A program made the translations under genes and the position numbers. A stretch of DNA of 60,310 nt from Rhodoferax sp. (GTDB taxonomy: Bacteria > Pseudomonadota > Gammaproteobacteria > Burkholderiales > Burkholderiaceae_C): the NCBI GenBank assembly GCA_030645355.1, contig JAUSNJ010000048.1:1-60310 (forward strand), given 5' to 3'. Positions 33,132-40,586 of this stretch are shown here, one piece after another. The notes beneath the pieces are model-generated. The model was not told where the DNA came from, ran no database searches, and saw nothing but the letters and a program-made list of their open reading frames with translations. Each line of letters opens with the position of its first letter. Position 1 is the stretch's first letter.

Positions 33132-33228
33132 GGATCGGTCGGGCTATGCGTTTTGCGCAGGTCAAGGAGGAGCAGAGGGCCTGCCCTCTGCGGGGGACAC
33201 GGAGCAAAACGTATGGCCCGACCGATCC
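33132..33228 (-). repeat. Covarying palindromic element B (reverse)
   Basis: The outer arms are 33132-33156 and 33204-33228 (25 bases, 2 mismatches). Read on the minus strand the core is CGTGTCCCCC, an inner stem containing AGAGGGC/GCCCTCT, then TCCTCCTTGACCTGCGC. It is opposite in orientation to element A, 99 bases away. The rest of the 32829-33247 interval shows no gene. Confidence 0.87.
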
Positions 33229-33247
33229 GGAGCCCAAACAAGGAACG

Positions 33248-33910
33248 TCAGACCGGAGATGCCCGCATCCACACAATGCACCGCTCAGCATCCAGCCCCG
33301 GCACGACCAGTTGTTCCACGTGAAACACCTCGACCGATGAAGGCAACACCGCAATCTCATCCGCAGGGTGCTTGCCCTTCATCGCCATCCAGACGCCCTG
33401 CTCCCCCAGCGCCCCGCCCGACCAGTTCGTAAAGTCGACCAGGGACGCAAATGCCCGCGAACTCACCACGTCATACGGTTCCGTCAAAGACTCCACCCGC
33501 GCATGCAGACCCCGCAGATTCGGCAGCTTCAAGCTCACCGCCACCTGCTGGATAAAGGCCGCCTTCTTGGCAACCGTGTCCACGCAATGCACCGTGATCT
33601 CCGGGCAGCAGATGGCAATCACAATGCCGGGCAGCCCGGCGCCGGAACCCACATCCAGCAAACGGATCGGCTTGGGCGCCGCCAGTCCCTGGCTTTGCAA
33701 CTGCCGCCGCAGCGGTTGAATGGCGGCCAGGCTGTCGAGCAAATGGTGCGTCAGCATTTCCGCCGGATCACGCACCGCCGTCAGGTTGTAGACCTTGGTC
33801 CATTTTTGGATCAGGTCCAGATAGTCCAGCAGATGCCGCACCTGCGCATCATCCAGCGTCAAACCCAGCGCCACCAGACCCTGGCGCAATCCTGGCTCCA
33901 GCGCGTGCAT
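33248..33910 (-). CDS. rsmG: 16S rRNA (guanine527-N7)-methyltransferase RsmG
   Basis: A 220-residue protein starting at ATG 33910, overlapping the mnmG stop (TGATG). The sequence has the GidB/RsmG pattern: LIQKWTKVYNLTAVRDPAEMLTHHLLDSL, the SAM motif LDVGSGAGLPGIVIAI and VSSRAFASL. It methylates G527 of 16S rRNA with SAM. The C-terminal codons for EVFHVEQ are a parS site (33312-33327). mnmG-rsmG order near the origin is typical. Confidence 0.97.
   Translation of the reverse strand: MHALEPGLRQGLVALGLTLDDAQVRHLLDYLDLIQKWTKVYNLTAVRDPAEMLTHHLLDSLAAIQPLRRQLQSQGLAAPKPIRLLDVGSGAGLPGIVIAICCPEITVHCVDTVAKKAAFIQQVAVSLKLPNLRGLHARVESLTEPYDVVSSRAFASLVDFTNWSGGALGEQGVWMAMKGKHPADEIAVLPSSVEVFHVEQLVVPGLDAERCIVWMRASPV
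33312..33327. other. parS: parS centromere site 2, inside rsmG
   Basis: TGTTCCACGTGAAACA is a full parS match. It lies in the 3' part of rsmG, where the minus strand reads it as FHVEQ. Confidence 0.9.
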
Positions 33911-35955
33911 CAGGCAGAAACCTCCGCCACCGCATTCGACGCAAAGCCGCGGAAGTTGCCTTTCTTCAAATGGATCAACAGCAGCGAGATGGTCGCCGGC
34001 GTGATGCCCGACATGCGGGATGCCTGGCCCAGGGTTTCGGGGCGCTGCTTGTTCAGGCGCTGGCGGGCTTCGATGCTCAGCGCCGTGACCTGCAGGTAGT
34101 CGAGATCATCCGGCAGGCGCAGGTTTTCGTAGTGCGCGGCGCGCTCGACCTCGTCGTTCTGACGGTCGATGTAGCCGGAGTATTTGGCGGCAATCTCCAC
34201 CTGCTCGATGACCGCCGCCACAAACACATCCTGCGCCAACCCTTCTGCCGTGGCCACAGCCACCCCATCTGTTTCACGTGAAACAACCGGTGGCACTGGA
34301 AGGTCAGCCTGCGCATAGCGTCCGTTGTCCAGCGACATCAGGGCGGCGTAGCTTATATTGGGACGGCGCAGCAAGTCCGCCAGGTTGTATTCATGTTCAA
34401 TGGCCTTGCCCAGCACGCGCTCGGATTCGCTGGCTGCCAGATTCTTGGGGCTGACCCAGATGCTGCGCAGACGTTCTGATTCACGTGAAACAGCATCGCG
34501 CTTGCGGCAGAAGGCATCCCAACGCGCATCGTCCACCAGGCCCAGCTTGCGGCCGGTTTCGGTCAGGCGGGCGTCGGCATTGTCCTCGCGCAGCTGCAGC
34601 CGGAACTCGGCCCGGCTGGTGAACATGCGGTAAGGCTCGGTCACGCCTTTGGTGATCAAGTCATCGACCAGCACACCCAGATAGGCTTCGCTGCGGCCGG
34701 GCACCCAGGTGTCCGATCCCCAGCTGGCGGATTGGGCTGCCGGGGCTCCGGCCTGCAGCGCGGCATTCACGCCGGCAAACAATCCTTGCGCCGCCGCCTC
34801 TTCATAGCCGGTCGTGCCATTGATCTGACCGGCAAAAAACAAGCCGTTGATCTGCCGCGTCTCGAAGCTGCTCTTCAGCGAACGCGGGTCAAAGTAGTCG
34901 TATTCGATGGCATAGCCGGGGCGCAGGATGTGAACGTTCTCCAGCCCGGCCATGCTGCGCACCAGGTCGTACTGGATATCAAACGGCAGGCTGGTGCTGA
35001 TGCCATTGGGGTAGTACTCATGGGTCGTCAGGCCTTCGGGCTCCAGAAAGATCTGGTGGCTGTCCTTGTCGGCAAAGCGGTTGATCTTGTCTTCCACGCT
35101 GGGGCAATAGCGCGGACCCACGCCTTCAATCTTGCCGGTGAACATGGGACTGCGGTCAAAGCCGCTGCGGATGATGTCGTGGGTTCGCGCGTTGGTGTGG
35201 GTGATCCAGCACGGCATTTGCTGCGGGTGCATGCTAAGGCGACCCATGAAGCTGAAGACCGGCATCGTCGCGCTCATGCCGCCGGGCATGCCGTCGCCGG
35301 GTTGTTCCTGGCATTTGCTGAAGTCAATGCTGCGGCCATCCAGGCGCGGTGGTGTGCCGGTCTTCAGGCGGCCCTGCGGCAGCTTCAGTTCCTTCAACCG
35401 TGCGCTCAGGGAAATCGCCGGTGGGTCCCCTGCCCGACCGGCCGCGTAATTGTTCAGCCCCACATGGATCTTGCCGTCCAGAAAGGTGCCGGCGGTCAGC
35501 ACCACGGTCTTGGAGCGAAAGCGGATGCCGACCTGGGTCACGGCACCGACCACGCGGTCGCCCTCCACCATCAGGTCGTCGACCGCTTGCTGGAACAGCC
35601 ACAGATTGGGCTGGTTTTCCAGCATGCCGCGAATGGCGGCCTTGTACAAAATGCGGTCGGCCTGGGCCCGCGTGGCGCGCACGGCCGGGCCTTTGCTGGA
35701 GTTCAGAATCCGAAACTGGATGCCCGACGCATCCGTGGCCAGCGCCATGGCGCCGCCCAGTGCATCCACTTCCTTCACCAGGTGGCCCTTGCCGATGCCG
35801 CCGATAGACGGGTTGCAGCTCATCTGTCCCAGCGTCTCGATGTTGTGGCTCAGCAGCAGCGTCTTGCAACCCATGCGCGCAGCCGCCAGCGCAGCCTCGG
35901 TTCCGGCATGGCCGCCGCCAACGACGATGACGTCGAATTCTTGTGGATAGAGCAT
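33910..35955 (-). CDS. mnmG: tRNA uridine-5-carboxymethylaminomethyl(34) synthesis enzyme MnmG
   Basis: A 681-residue FAD protein starting at ATG 35955 ([18 protein letters not shown]). It has the dinucleotide-binding [10 protein letters not shown], the GidA signature [28 protein letters not shown], and a C-terminal domain ending near [20 protein letters not shown]. With MnmE it modifies the wobble uridine of several tRNAs. It is longer than the usual 620-650. Codons for VSRET and VSRES (parS sites 3 and 4) lie in variable loops, which may account for some extra length. It overlaps rsmG by one base. Confidence 0.97.
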   Translation of the reverse strand: MLYPQEFDVIVVGGGHAGTEAALAAARMGCKTLLLSHNIETLGQMSCNPSIGGIGKGHLVKEVDALGGAMALATDASGIQFRILNSSKGPAVRATRAQADRILYKAAIRGMLENQPNLWLFQQAVDDLMVEGDRVVGAVTQVGIRFRSKTVVLTAGTFLDGKIHVGLNNYAAGRAGDPPAISLSARLKELKLPQGRLKTGTPPRLDGRSIDFSKCQEQPGDGMPGGMSATMPVFSFMGRLSMHPQQMPCWITHTNARTHDIIRSGFDRSPMFTGKIEGVGPRYCPSVEDKINRFADKDSHQIFLEPEGLTTHEYYPNGISTSLPFDIQYDLVRSMAGLENVHILRPGYAIEYDYFDPRSLKSSFETRQINGLFFAGQINGTTGYEEAAAQGLFAGVNAALQAGAPAAQSASWGSDTWVPGRSEAYLGVLVDDLITKGVTEPYRMFTSRAEFRLQLREDNADARLTETGRKLGLVDDARWDAFCRKRDAVSRESERLRSIWVSPKNLAASESERVLGKAIEHEYNLADLLRRPNISYAALMSLDNGRYAQADLPVPPVVSRETDGVAVATAEGLAQDVFVAAVIEQVEIAAKYSGYIDRQNDEVERAAHYENLRLPDDLDYLQVTALSIEARQRLNKQRPETLGQASRMSGITPATISLLLIHLKKGNFRGFASNAVAEVSA
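34270..34285. other. parS: parS centromere site 3, inside mnmG
   Basis: TGTTTCACGTGAAACA is a perfect palindromic parS site. The mnmG strand reads it as VSRET. Confidence 0.93.
34477..34492. other. parS: parS centromere site 4, inside mnmG (one mismatch)
   Basis: TGATTCACGTGAAACA differs from the perfect site by one base in the left arm. The mnmG strand reads it as VSRES. It is 191 bases from site 3. Confidence 0.75.
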
Positions 35956-36081
35956 GGTGTTCAGTTTGTGGGCGTAAGGCAGGTCCGCGTGCGCCCCGTG
36001 TGGGATAGCCCGCGATTTTACCGGTTGCCTGGTTTTTTGGCACGTGGGGAGAATTCACCTTAGTTGGCTGCTTGCTTGGGT

Positions 36082-36176
36082 GGATCGGTTGGGCTGTACG
36101 TTTTGCTGCGTGTCCCCCGGCCATGCAAGCATGGCCTCCTCCTTGACCTCCGCAGAACGCACAGCCCAACCGATCC
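36082..36176 (+). repeat. Covarying palindromic element C (forward)
   Basis: The outer arms are 36082-36106 and 36152-36176 (25 bases, 2 mismatches). The core is CGTGTCCCCC, inner stem GGCCATGC-AA-GCATGGCC, then TCCTCCTTGACCTCCGC. The inner stem shares no sequence with that of A or E yet pairs perfectly. The arms resemble those of element B. Confidence 0.87.
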
Positions 36177-36220
36177 GGCGTAGCGTTGTTGGTAGGGCAC
36201 CAACAAACTCCAGCGGCAGG

Positions 36221-36300
36221 CAAGGTATGGGTGTTTTGCGTAGGTCAAGGAGGAGCCCGCACAGCGGGCGGGGGACACGGAGCAAAACACCCATGCCTTG
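36221..36300 (-). repeat. Covarying palindromic element D (reverse)
   Basis: The outer arms are 36221-36239 and 36282-36300 (19 bases, 1 mismatch). On the minus strand: CGTGTCCCCC, inner stem GCCCGC/GCGGGC, TCCTCCTTGACCTACGC. It is paired with C, opposite in orientation, 45 bases away; a small TTGTTGG/CCAACAA hairpin lies between them at about 36186-36207. No gene was seen elsewhere in 35956-36355. Confidence 0.87.
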
Positions 36301-36355
36301 TATGTTGCGGGCCAGAGAAGAAACATCGCCCAACCTTTCTGGCGACAATAAGCCC

Positions 36356-36934
36356 ATGACCAAACTCCTCGTTTTCGCGGGCAGCACCCGCCAACTCTCC
36401 TTCAACCGCCGCCTCGCCAACGTCGCCGCCGCCATGGCACGGGCCGAGGGCGCGGATGTCACCCACATCGAACTGAGCGACTTCGACGTGCCGCTGTACA
36501 ACGCCGACCTGGAAGCCCGGGGCACACCGGCCGACGTGATGCGTCTCAAATCAATAGCCTATGACCACCCCGCCTGGATCATCTGCTCCCCCGAGTACAA
36601 CGGCTCCTACACCGGCCTGCTGAAAAACACCATCGACTGGATCAGCAGCCCCGTCAAGGGCGACCCCGTCTGGTCCGACGGCGACCGCTCCATGCGCGGC
36701 AAGATCGTCGGCCTGATGAGCGCGTCGAACGGCGCTTTGGGTGGCCTGCGCTCGCTGAGCCACCTGAACCCGCTGATGGCCAATGCCCAGTGCTGGGTCG
36801 CACCCAAACAGTTTGCGCTAAGCCGGGCAGCGGATGCCTTTGACGAAAATGGCGAACTCAAGCTGCCCGCCCAGCGCGACAACGTGCTGGCCGTGGTGCA
36901 GCAGGTGCTGTGGGCCGCCAAACGATTCGCATAG
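36356..36934 (+). CDS. NADPH-dependent FMN reductase family protein
   Basis: A 192-residue flavodoxin-fold protein from ATG 36356 (MTKLLVFAGSTRQLSFNRRLA). The FAGSTR phosphate loop, the ICSPEYNGSYTGLLKNTIDWIS motif and GKIVGLMSAS mark the NADPH:FMN/quinone reductase (azoreductase-like, SsuE/YieF) family. It reduces quinones or other acceptors with FMN. Longer in-frame extensions upstream run through the palindromic elements and are not real. It is probably a single-gene unit followed by a type 1 repeat. Confidence 0.93.
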   Translation: MTKLLVFAGSTRQLSFNRRLANVAAAMARAEGADVTHIELSDFDVPLYNADLEARGTPADVMRLKSIAYDHPAWIICSPEYNGSYTGLLKNTIDWISSPVKGDPVWSDGDRSMRGKIVGLMSASNGALGGLRSLSHLNPLMANAQCWVAPKQFALSRAADAFDENGELKLPAQRDNVLAVVQQVLWAAKRFA

Positions 36935-36990
36935 AAATACGCCCCTAGCCCTCGTCCATATTGACACAGTTGCTATATTGTTTATAGCAA
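36931..36990 (+). repeat. Dispersed repeat type 1, copy 4
   Basis: CGCCCCTAGCCCTCGT core, then TTGCTATATTGTTTATAGCAA. Its end abuts the TAG stop codon of the minus-strand Crp/Fnr gene (36991-36993), and its start overlaps the FMN reductase stop, so it fills the whole gap between two convergent genes. Confidence 0.8.
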
Positions 36991-37686
36991 CTAGGCCAGC
37001 GCGCCGGCCCGTTCCAGCTCCGCCAGCGACACAATGTCAATGCGGCCATAGCCCAGGGTCAGCACACCGGCGCGCACCAGCGCCTTCAACTCCTTGGACA
37101 GCGTCTGCCGAGTGATGCCCAGCATCATCGCCAGCGCCTCCTGCGACACCGCCACACTGGCCCGTGCATCGCTGGCCATGGTGGCGTCGCCGCGCGCCAG
37201 AGTTAGCAGCCGCCGCGCAATGCGGGTGCGGGTGGAGCGCAACATGGCGTCTTCGACCAGGCCATAGAGCACCCGCACGCGGCCGCACAGCAACCGGCCA
37301 ATGCCCCGGGCAAAGGCGCTGCGCTGCATCAGCCGGTTGAAGGCGGGCGGGTTGATGACCAGCACCACACTGGACTGCACCGCCGTCACATCGTGTGGAC
37401 GGGGCAGGCCATCGATCAACGAGGCTTCGCCAAACCAGTTGCCCGCCTCCACCACCGAGAGAATGCCCTCGCGCCCATCCTCGCCTACCGTGGACACCTT
37501 GAAAGCGCCCTGCACCACGCCTATAAATCCCCCCACCGGATCGCCCTTGCGGTACAGCATCTCGCCGGCGCGAAGCGCCACCCGGTCGGCTGCGGCCAAC
37601 ATGGCACGGCGCTCGGCCAGGGGCAAGGCTGCAAACCAGGGGTTGCGCGACATTGTGGCCAGCAGATCGTCTTTTGAGCTTTGCAT
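36991..37686 (-). CDS. Crp/Fnr family transcriptional regulator
   Basis: A 231-residue protein starting at ATG 37686. It has a cyclic-nucleotide-binding-type beta roll (about 15-125: GEMLYRKGDPVGGFIGVVQGAFKV, NWFGEASLIDGLPRPHDVTA), a dimer helix and a winged helix-turn-helix (SQEALAMMLGITRQTLSKELKAL). It lacks Fnr-type Cys ligands. It is divergent from the aldolase-dehydrogenase-oxidoreductase operon (start 37795) across 108 bases and is the likely local regulator. The intergenic stretch is AT-rich (AAATTGTAATTTTTTT) but shows no clear operator. It is distinct from the other Crp/Fnr gene in its recognition helix. Confidence 0.9.
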   Translation of the reverse strand: MQSSKDDLLATMSRNPWFAALPLAERRAMLAAADRVALRAGEMLYRKGDPVGGFIGVVQGAFKVSTVGEDGREGILSVVEAGNWFGEASLIDGLPRPHDVTAVQSSVVLVINPPAFNRLMQRSAFARGIGRLLCGRVRVLYGLVEDAMLRSTRTRIARRLLTLARGDATMASDARASVAVSQEALAMMLGITRQTLSKELKALVRAGVLTLGYGRIDIVSLAELERAGALA

Positions 37687-37794
37687 CCATTTCTTCCCGG
37701 TGATTACCCTAAATTGTAATTTTTTTAACAGTCTTGGCGGCAGGCCCGGGTTAACGTGGCAGACCGCCCATCAGGACCACCCAGGACACTGCGC

Positions 37795-38550
37795 ATGCAC
37801 ATTCCATCACTCCAAAACAAAGTCAGCCCAGAAGAGTGGCAACTGCGCGTCGATCTGGCGGCCTGCTACCGCTTGGTGGCGGCCTACGGCTGGAGCGATC
37901 TGGTCTTCACCCACATCAGCGCCCGGATTCCCGGCCCGGACCACCATTTCCTGATCAACCCCTACGGGCTGATGTTTGACGAGATCACCGCCAGCAGCCT
38001 GGTCAAGGTCGACCAGCAGTGCAACAAGCTGATTGACTCACCCTTCCCGGTCAACCCGGCCGGTTTTGTGATCCACAGTGCTGTGCATGAAGTTCGCGAG
38101 GACGCCGGCTGTGTCCTGCACACCCATACCCGTGCCGGCGTGGCAGTGAGCGCCCAGCAATGCGGCGTGTTGCCGATCAGCCAGCAATCGACCTTTGTGT
38201 TGGCGTCGCTGGCCTACCATACCTATGAAGGTGTGGCCATTCGGGACGACGAAAAGACACGCCTGCAGGCCGATCTGGGCCACGCCAACTTCCTGATGCT
38301 GCGCAACCACGGCCTGCTAACCGTGGGCAAGACCATTGCCGACGCCTTTTTGTCGATGTACACGTTTGAGTCGACCTGCCAGATCCAGATTGGCGCCCAG
38401 GCCGGTGGCGCAGTCACCCATGTCGACCCCCGCATCGTTCACGGCGTGGCCGAGTCCATGCGGGTACAAACCGGTGGCCTGGGCGGCGCCTTCGTCTGGC
38501 CCTCCCTGATCCGCAAGGCCGACCGCCTGGACCCCAGCTACAAAACCTGA
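37795..38550 (+). CDS. Class II aldolase/adducin family protein
   Basis: A 251-residue protein from ATG 37795 (MHIPSLQNKVSPEEWQLRVDLAACYRL). It has the family's phosphate and metal-binding features: FTHISARIP, INPYGLMFDEITASSLVKVD, VLHTHTRAG (metal His pair) and LRNHGLLTVG. It is close to fuculose-phosphate-aldolase-like proteins that act on small hydroxyacids, and may not be a true aldolase. It begins a four-gene operon with 20 bases to the next gene. The substrate is unknown. Confidence 0.88.
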   Translation: MHIPSLQNKVSPEEWQLRVDLAACYRLVAAYGWSDLVFTHISARIPGPDHHFLINPYGLMFDEITASSLVKVDQQCNKLIDSPFPVNPAGFVIHSAVHEVREDAGCVLHTHTRAGVAVSAQQCGVLPISQQSTFVLASLAYHTYEGVAIRDDEKTRLQADLGHANFLMLRNHGLLTVGKTIADAFLSMYTFESTCQIQIGAQAGGAVTHVDPRIVHGVAESMRVQTGGLGGAFVWPSLIRKADRLDPSYKT

Positions 38551-38570
38551 AAACTGAAAGAAGCCCCACC

Positions 38571-40013
38571 ATGACCGCCACGCCCCTGCACTCCGTCACG
38601 CCCGCCGACGCGACCCGCGCCCTGCTGGAAGAAACCCTGGCCCTGCAACGTGCCGCCTACTTTGCCCACTCCTACCCCAGCTTTGCCGAGCGCAAGGCCG
38701 ACCTGAAGAAGCTCAAGGCCTTCCTGCAGGACCACCGCGAAGCAGTGCTCGACGCCATCAGCGCCGACTACGGCAACCGCTCGCGCCACGAGACACTGTT
38801 CGCCGAGATCTACGGCATCCTGGACGGTGTGGACCATGCCATCAAGCACCTGAAAAGCTGGATGAAACCGCAGAGTCGCGGCATTGACCTGAAGAACTTC
38901 ATGGGTGCCAAGAACCGCGTCATCCCCCAACCCATCGGCATCGTGGGCCACATCGTGCCCTGGAACTTCCCCATCTTTCTGTGCTTTGGCGGCCTGACCT
39001 CGGCCTTTGCTGCGGGCAACCGCTGCATGGTCAAGATGTCGGAAAACTCCCGCCACCTGGCCAAGCTGCTGATCGAGAAGATGCCGGACTATTTTCCCCG
39101 CGAGAAGCTTGCGTTCTTTGACGAGACCGGCGGCGTCGGCATCGAGTTTTCCAAGCTCAAGTTCGACCACATCCTGTTCACGGGATCGGGTGCCACTGGC
39201 CGCGCCGTGATGGCCGCTGCGTCGCAAAACCTGTGCCCCGTGACGCTGGAGCTGGGCGGCAAGGCGCCAGCCCTGGTGTGCGACGACTTCCCGCTCAAGA
39301 AAGCCGTGGAGCGCATCACCTTCTTCAAGTATTTCAACGCCGGCCAGATCTGCACCACAGCCGACCACGTGTTTGTGCCCCAGGCCAAGGTGGACGCGTT
39401 TGTCAAAGCCGCCAAGACCGTGGTGTCGGCCCGCTACGCCAACCTGGATTCCAAGGACTACACCTCGGTCATCGACGCGCGCGCCTTCAACCGCATCACC
39501 CGCGCCATGGAAGAGGCCCAGGCCCGCGGTGCCACGCTGGTGCAACTCACGGCCGGCAAGAAGTGGGATGCCGCCACGCACAAGATTGCACCCCACATCG
39601 TGCTCAACGCGCCGGCCGACTGCGAACTGCGCACCCGCGAAATCTTTGGCCCGGTGCTGCCGGTGGTGGCCTATTCCTCCATCGAAGAGGTCATCGACAC
39701 TGTCAACGCCGGCCCCCGCCCACTGGCCTTCTACCCGTTCAGCAACGACAAGGGCCTGATCCATACCCTGCTGCGCCGCGTGATGTCGGGCGGCGCCACC
39801 GTCAACGACATCGTGTTGCACACCGGCCAGCACGACATGCCGTTTGGCGGCGTCGGCGAAAGCGGCATGGGCCACTACCACGGCTACGAAGGCTTCGTCA
39901 CCTTCTCCAAGATGCGCCCCGTGTTCTACCAGGCGCCGTTCAGCGCCATCAAGCTGCTGTGGCCGCCGTATGGCAAATTCGCCACCAAGTACCTCGACTT
40001 CCTCACTAAATAA
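38571..40013 (+). CDS. Coniferyl aldehyde dehydrogenase
   Basis: A 480-residue NAD(P)+-dependent aldehyde dehydrogenase from ATG 38571. It has the general base Glu in TLELGGKAP (about residue 226) and the catalytic Cys in GQICTTAD (about residue 260), with NAD site FTGSGATGRAVM. The sequence GIVGHIVPWNFPIFLCFGGLTSAFAAGNRC and the C-terminal MPFGGVGESGMGHYHG match the coniferyl/4-hydroxy-aldehyde (CalB-type) class. It oxidises an aldehyde to the acid, in line with an alcohol oxidase gene two genes downstream. Gene symbol calB is possible, but the substrate is not shown by sequence. Confidence 0.9.
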   Translation: MTATPLHSVTPADATRALLEETLALQRAAYFAHSYPSFAERKADLKKLKAFLQDHREAVLDAISADYGNRSRHETLFAEIYGILDGVDHAIKHLKSWMKPQSRGIDLKNFMGAKNRVIPQPIGIVGHIVPWNFPIFLCFGGLTSAFAAGNRCMVKMSENSRHLAKLLIEKMPDYFPREKLAFFDETGGVGIEFSKLKFDHILFTGSGATGRAVMAAASQNLCPVTLELGGKAPALVCDDFPLKKAVERITFFKYFNAGQICTTADHVFVPQAKVDAFVKAAKTVVSARYANLDSKDYTSVIDARAFNRITRAMEEAQARGATLVQLTAGKKWDAATHKIAPHIVLNAPADCELRTREIFGPVLPVVAYSSIEEVIDTVNAGPRPLAFYPFSNDKGLIHTLLRRVMSGGATVNDIVLHTGQHDMPFGGVGESGMGHYHGYEGFVTFSKMRPVFYQAPFSAIKLLWPPYGKFATKYLDFLTK

Positions 40014-40544
40014 ATGTCCAACCACCTGCCACCCCACCTGCAGCGCAGAACCTTCCTCAAACTCGGCATTGCCTCCGCGGTGGTGCTGGCCATCGCAGGC
40101 GGCGCTGTCGCGCTGATCAAGCCCGGCCTGGTTGACGGCAAGCTCAGCCCCTCGGCCCGGCTGGTCTACACCCGCGTGGCGCAGGCCCTGTTGGCCGGCA
40201 CCCTGCCCCGAGACGCGCAGGCACAGCAAAAGGCCATGGACGCGCTGCTGGACCGCGCCGACGCCTTCTTCGCCGGCCTGCCCAACCATGTCCAGGCTGA
40301 GCTGTCCGAACTGCTGGGCCTGCTCGCCACGGCGGCCGGACGGCGTGGCCTGGTGGGGCTGTCGGCGTCGTGGGAAGACGCCACCGTGCCCGAGACCACC
40401 GCCGCCCTGCAAGGCATGCGGGTGTCCAGCATGGCTTTGAAAGTGCAGGCCTACCAGGGGCTGCACGACATCGTCTGCGCACCCTATTTTTCCGGCGAAG
40501 AGTCGTGGGCCGTGCTGGGGTATCCCGGACCCCACGCGGTCTGA
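40014..40544 (+). CDS. Tat-exported small subunit for a GMC oxidoreductase
   Basis: A 176-residue protein starting directly at the TAA of the previous gene (TAAATG). It begins with a twin-arginine signal (QRRTFLKLG) and a hydrophobic stretch (AVVLAIAGGAVALI), then a helical domain with PSARLVYTRVAQALLAGTLP and LHDIVCAPYFSGEESWAVLGYPGP. The YxGxxxWAxxGY-like tail fits the gluconate-2-dehydrogenase subunit 3/gamma subunit family, whose members carry the FAD subunit out through the Tat system. The large GMC gene follows by 42 bases. There is no cytochrome subunit gene here. Confidence 0.85.
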   Translation: MSNHLPPHLQRRTFLKLGIASAVVLAIAGGAVALIKPGLVDGKLSPSARLVYTRVAQALLAGTLPRDAQAQQKAMDALLDRADAFFAGLPNHVQAELSELLGLLATAAGRRGLVGLSASWEDATVPETTAALQGMRVSSMALKVQAYQGLHDIVCAPYFSGEESWAVLGYPGPHAV

Positions 40545-40586
40545 CGCTGCGGCCGATCGATACCCCATTTCAAGAAAACACCATCC

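Noticed and set aside
35943..35951. A DnaA-box-like sequence (CTATCCACA on the minus strand)
   Set aside because: A single, imperfect copy that lies in the first codons of mnmG; no cluster and no AT-rich unwinding region.
37687..37794. An Fnr/Crp box in the AT-rich region before the aldolase operon
   Set aside because: AAATTGTAATTTTTTT is only a half-site; no palindrome with the right spacing.
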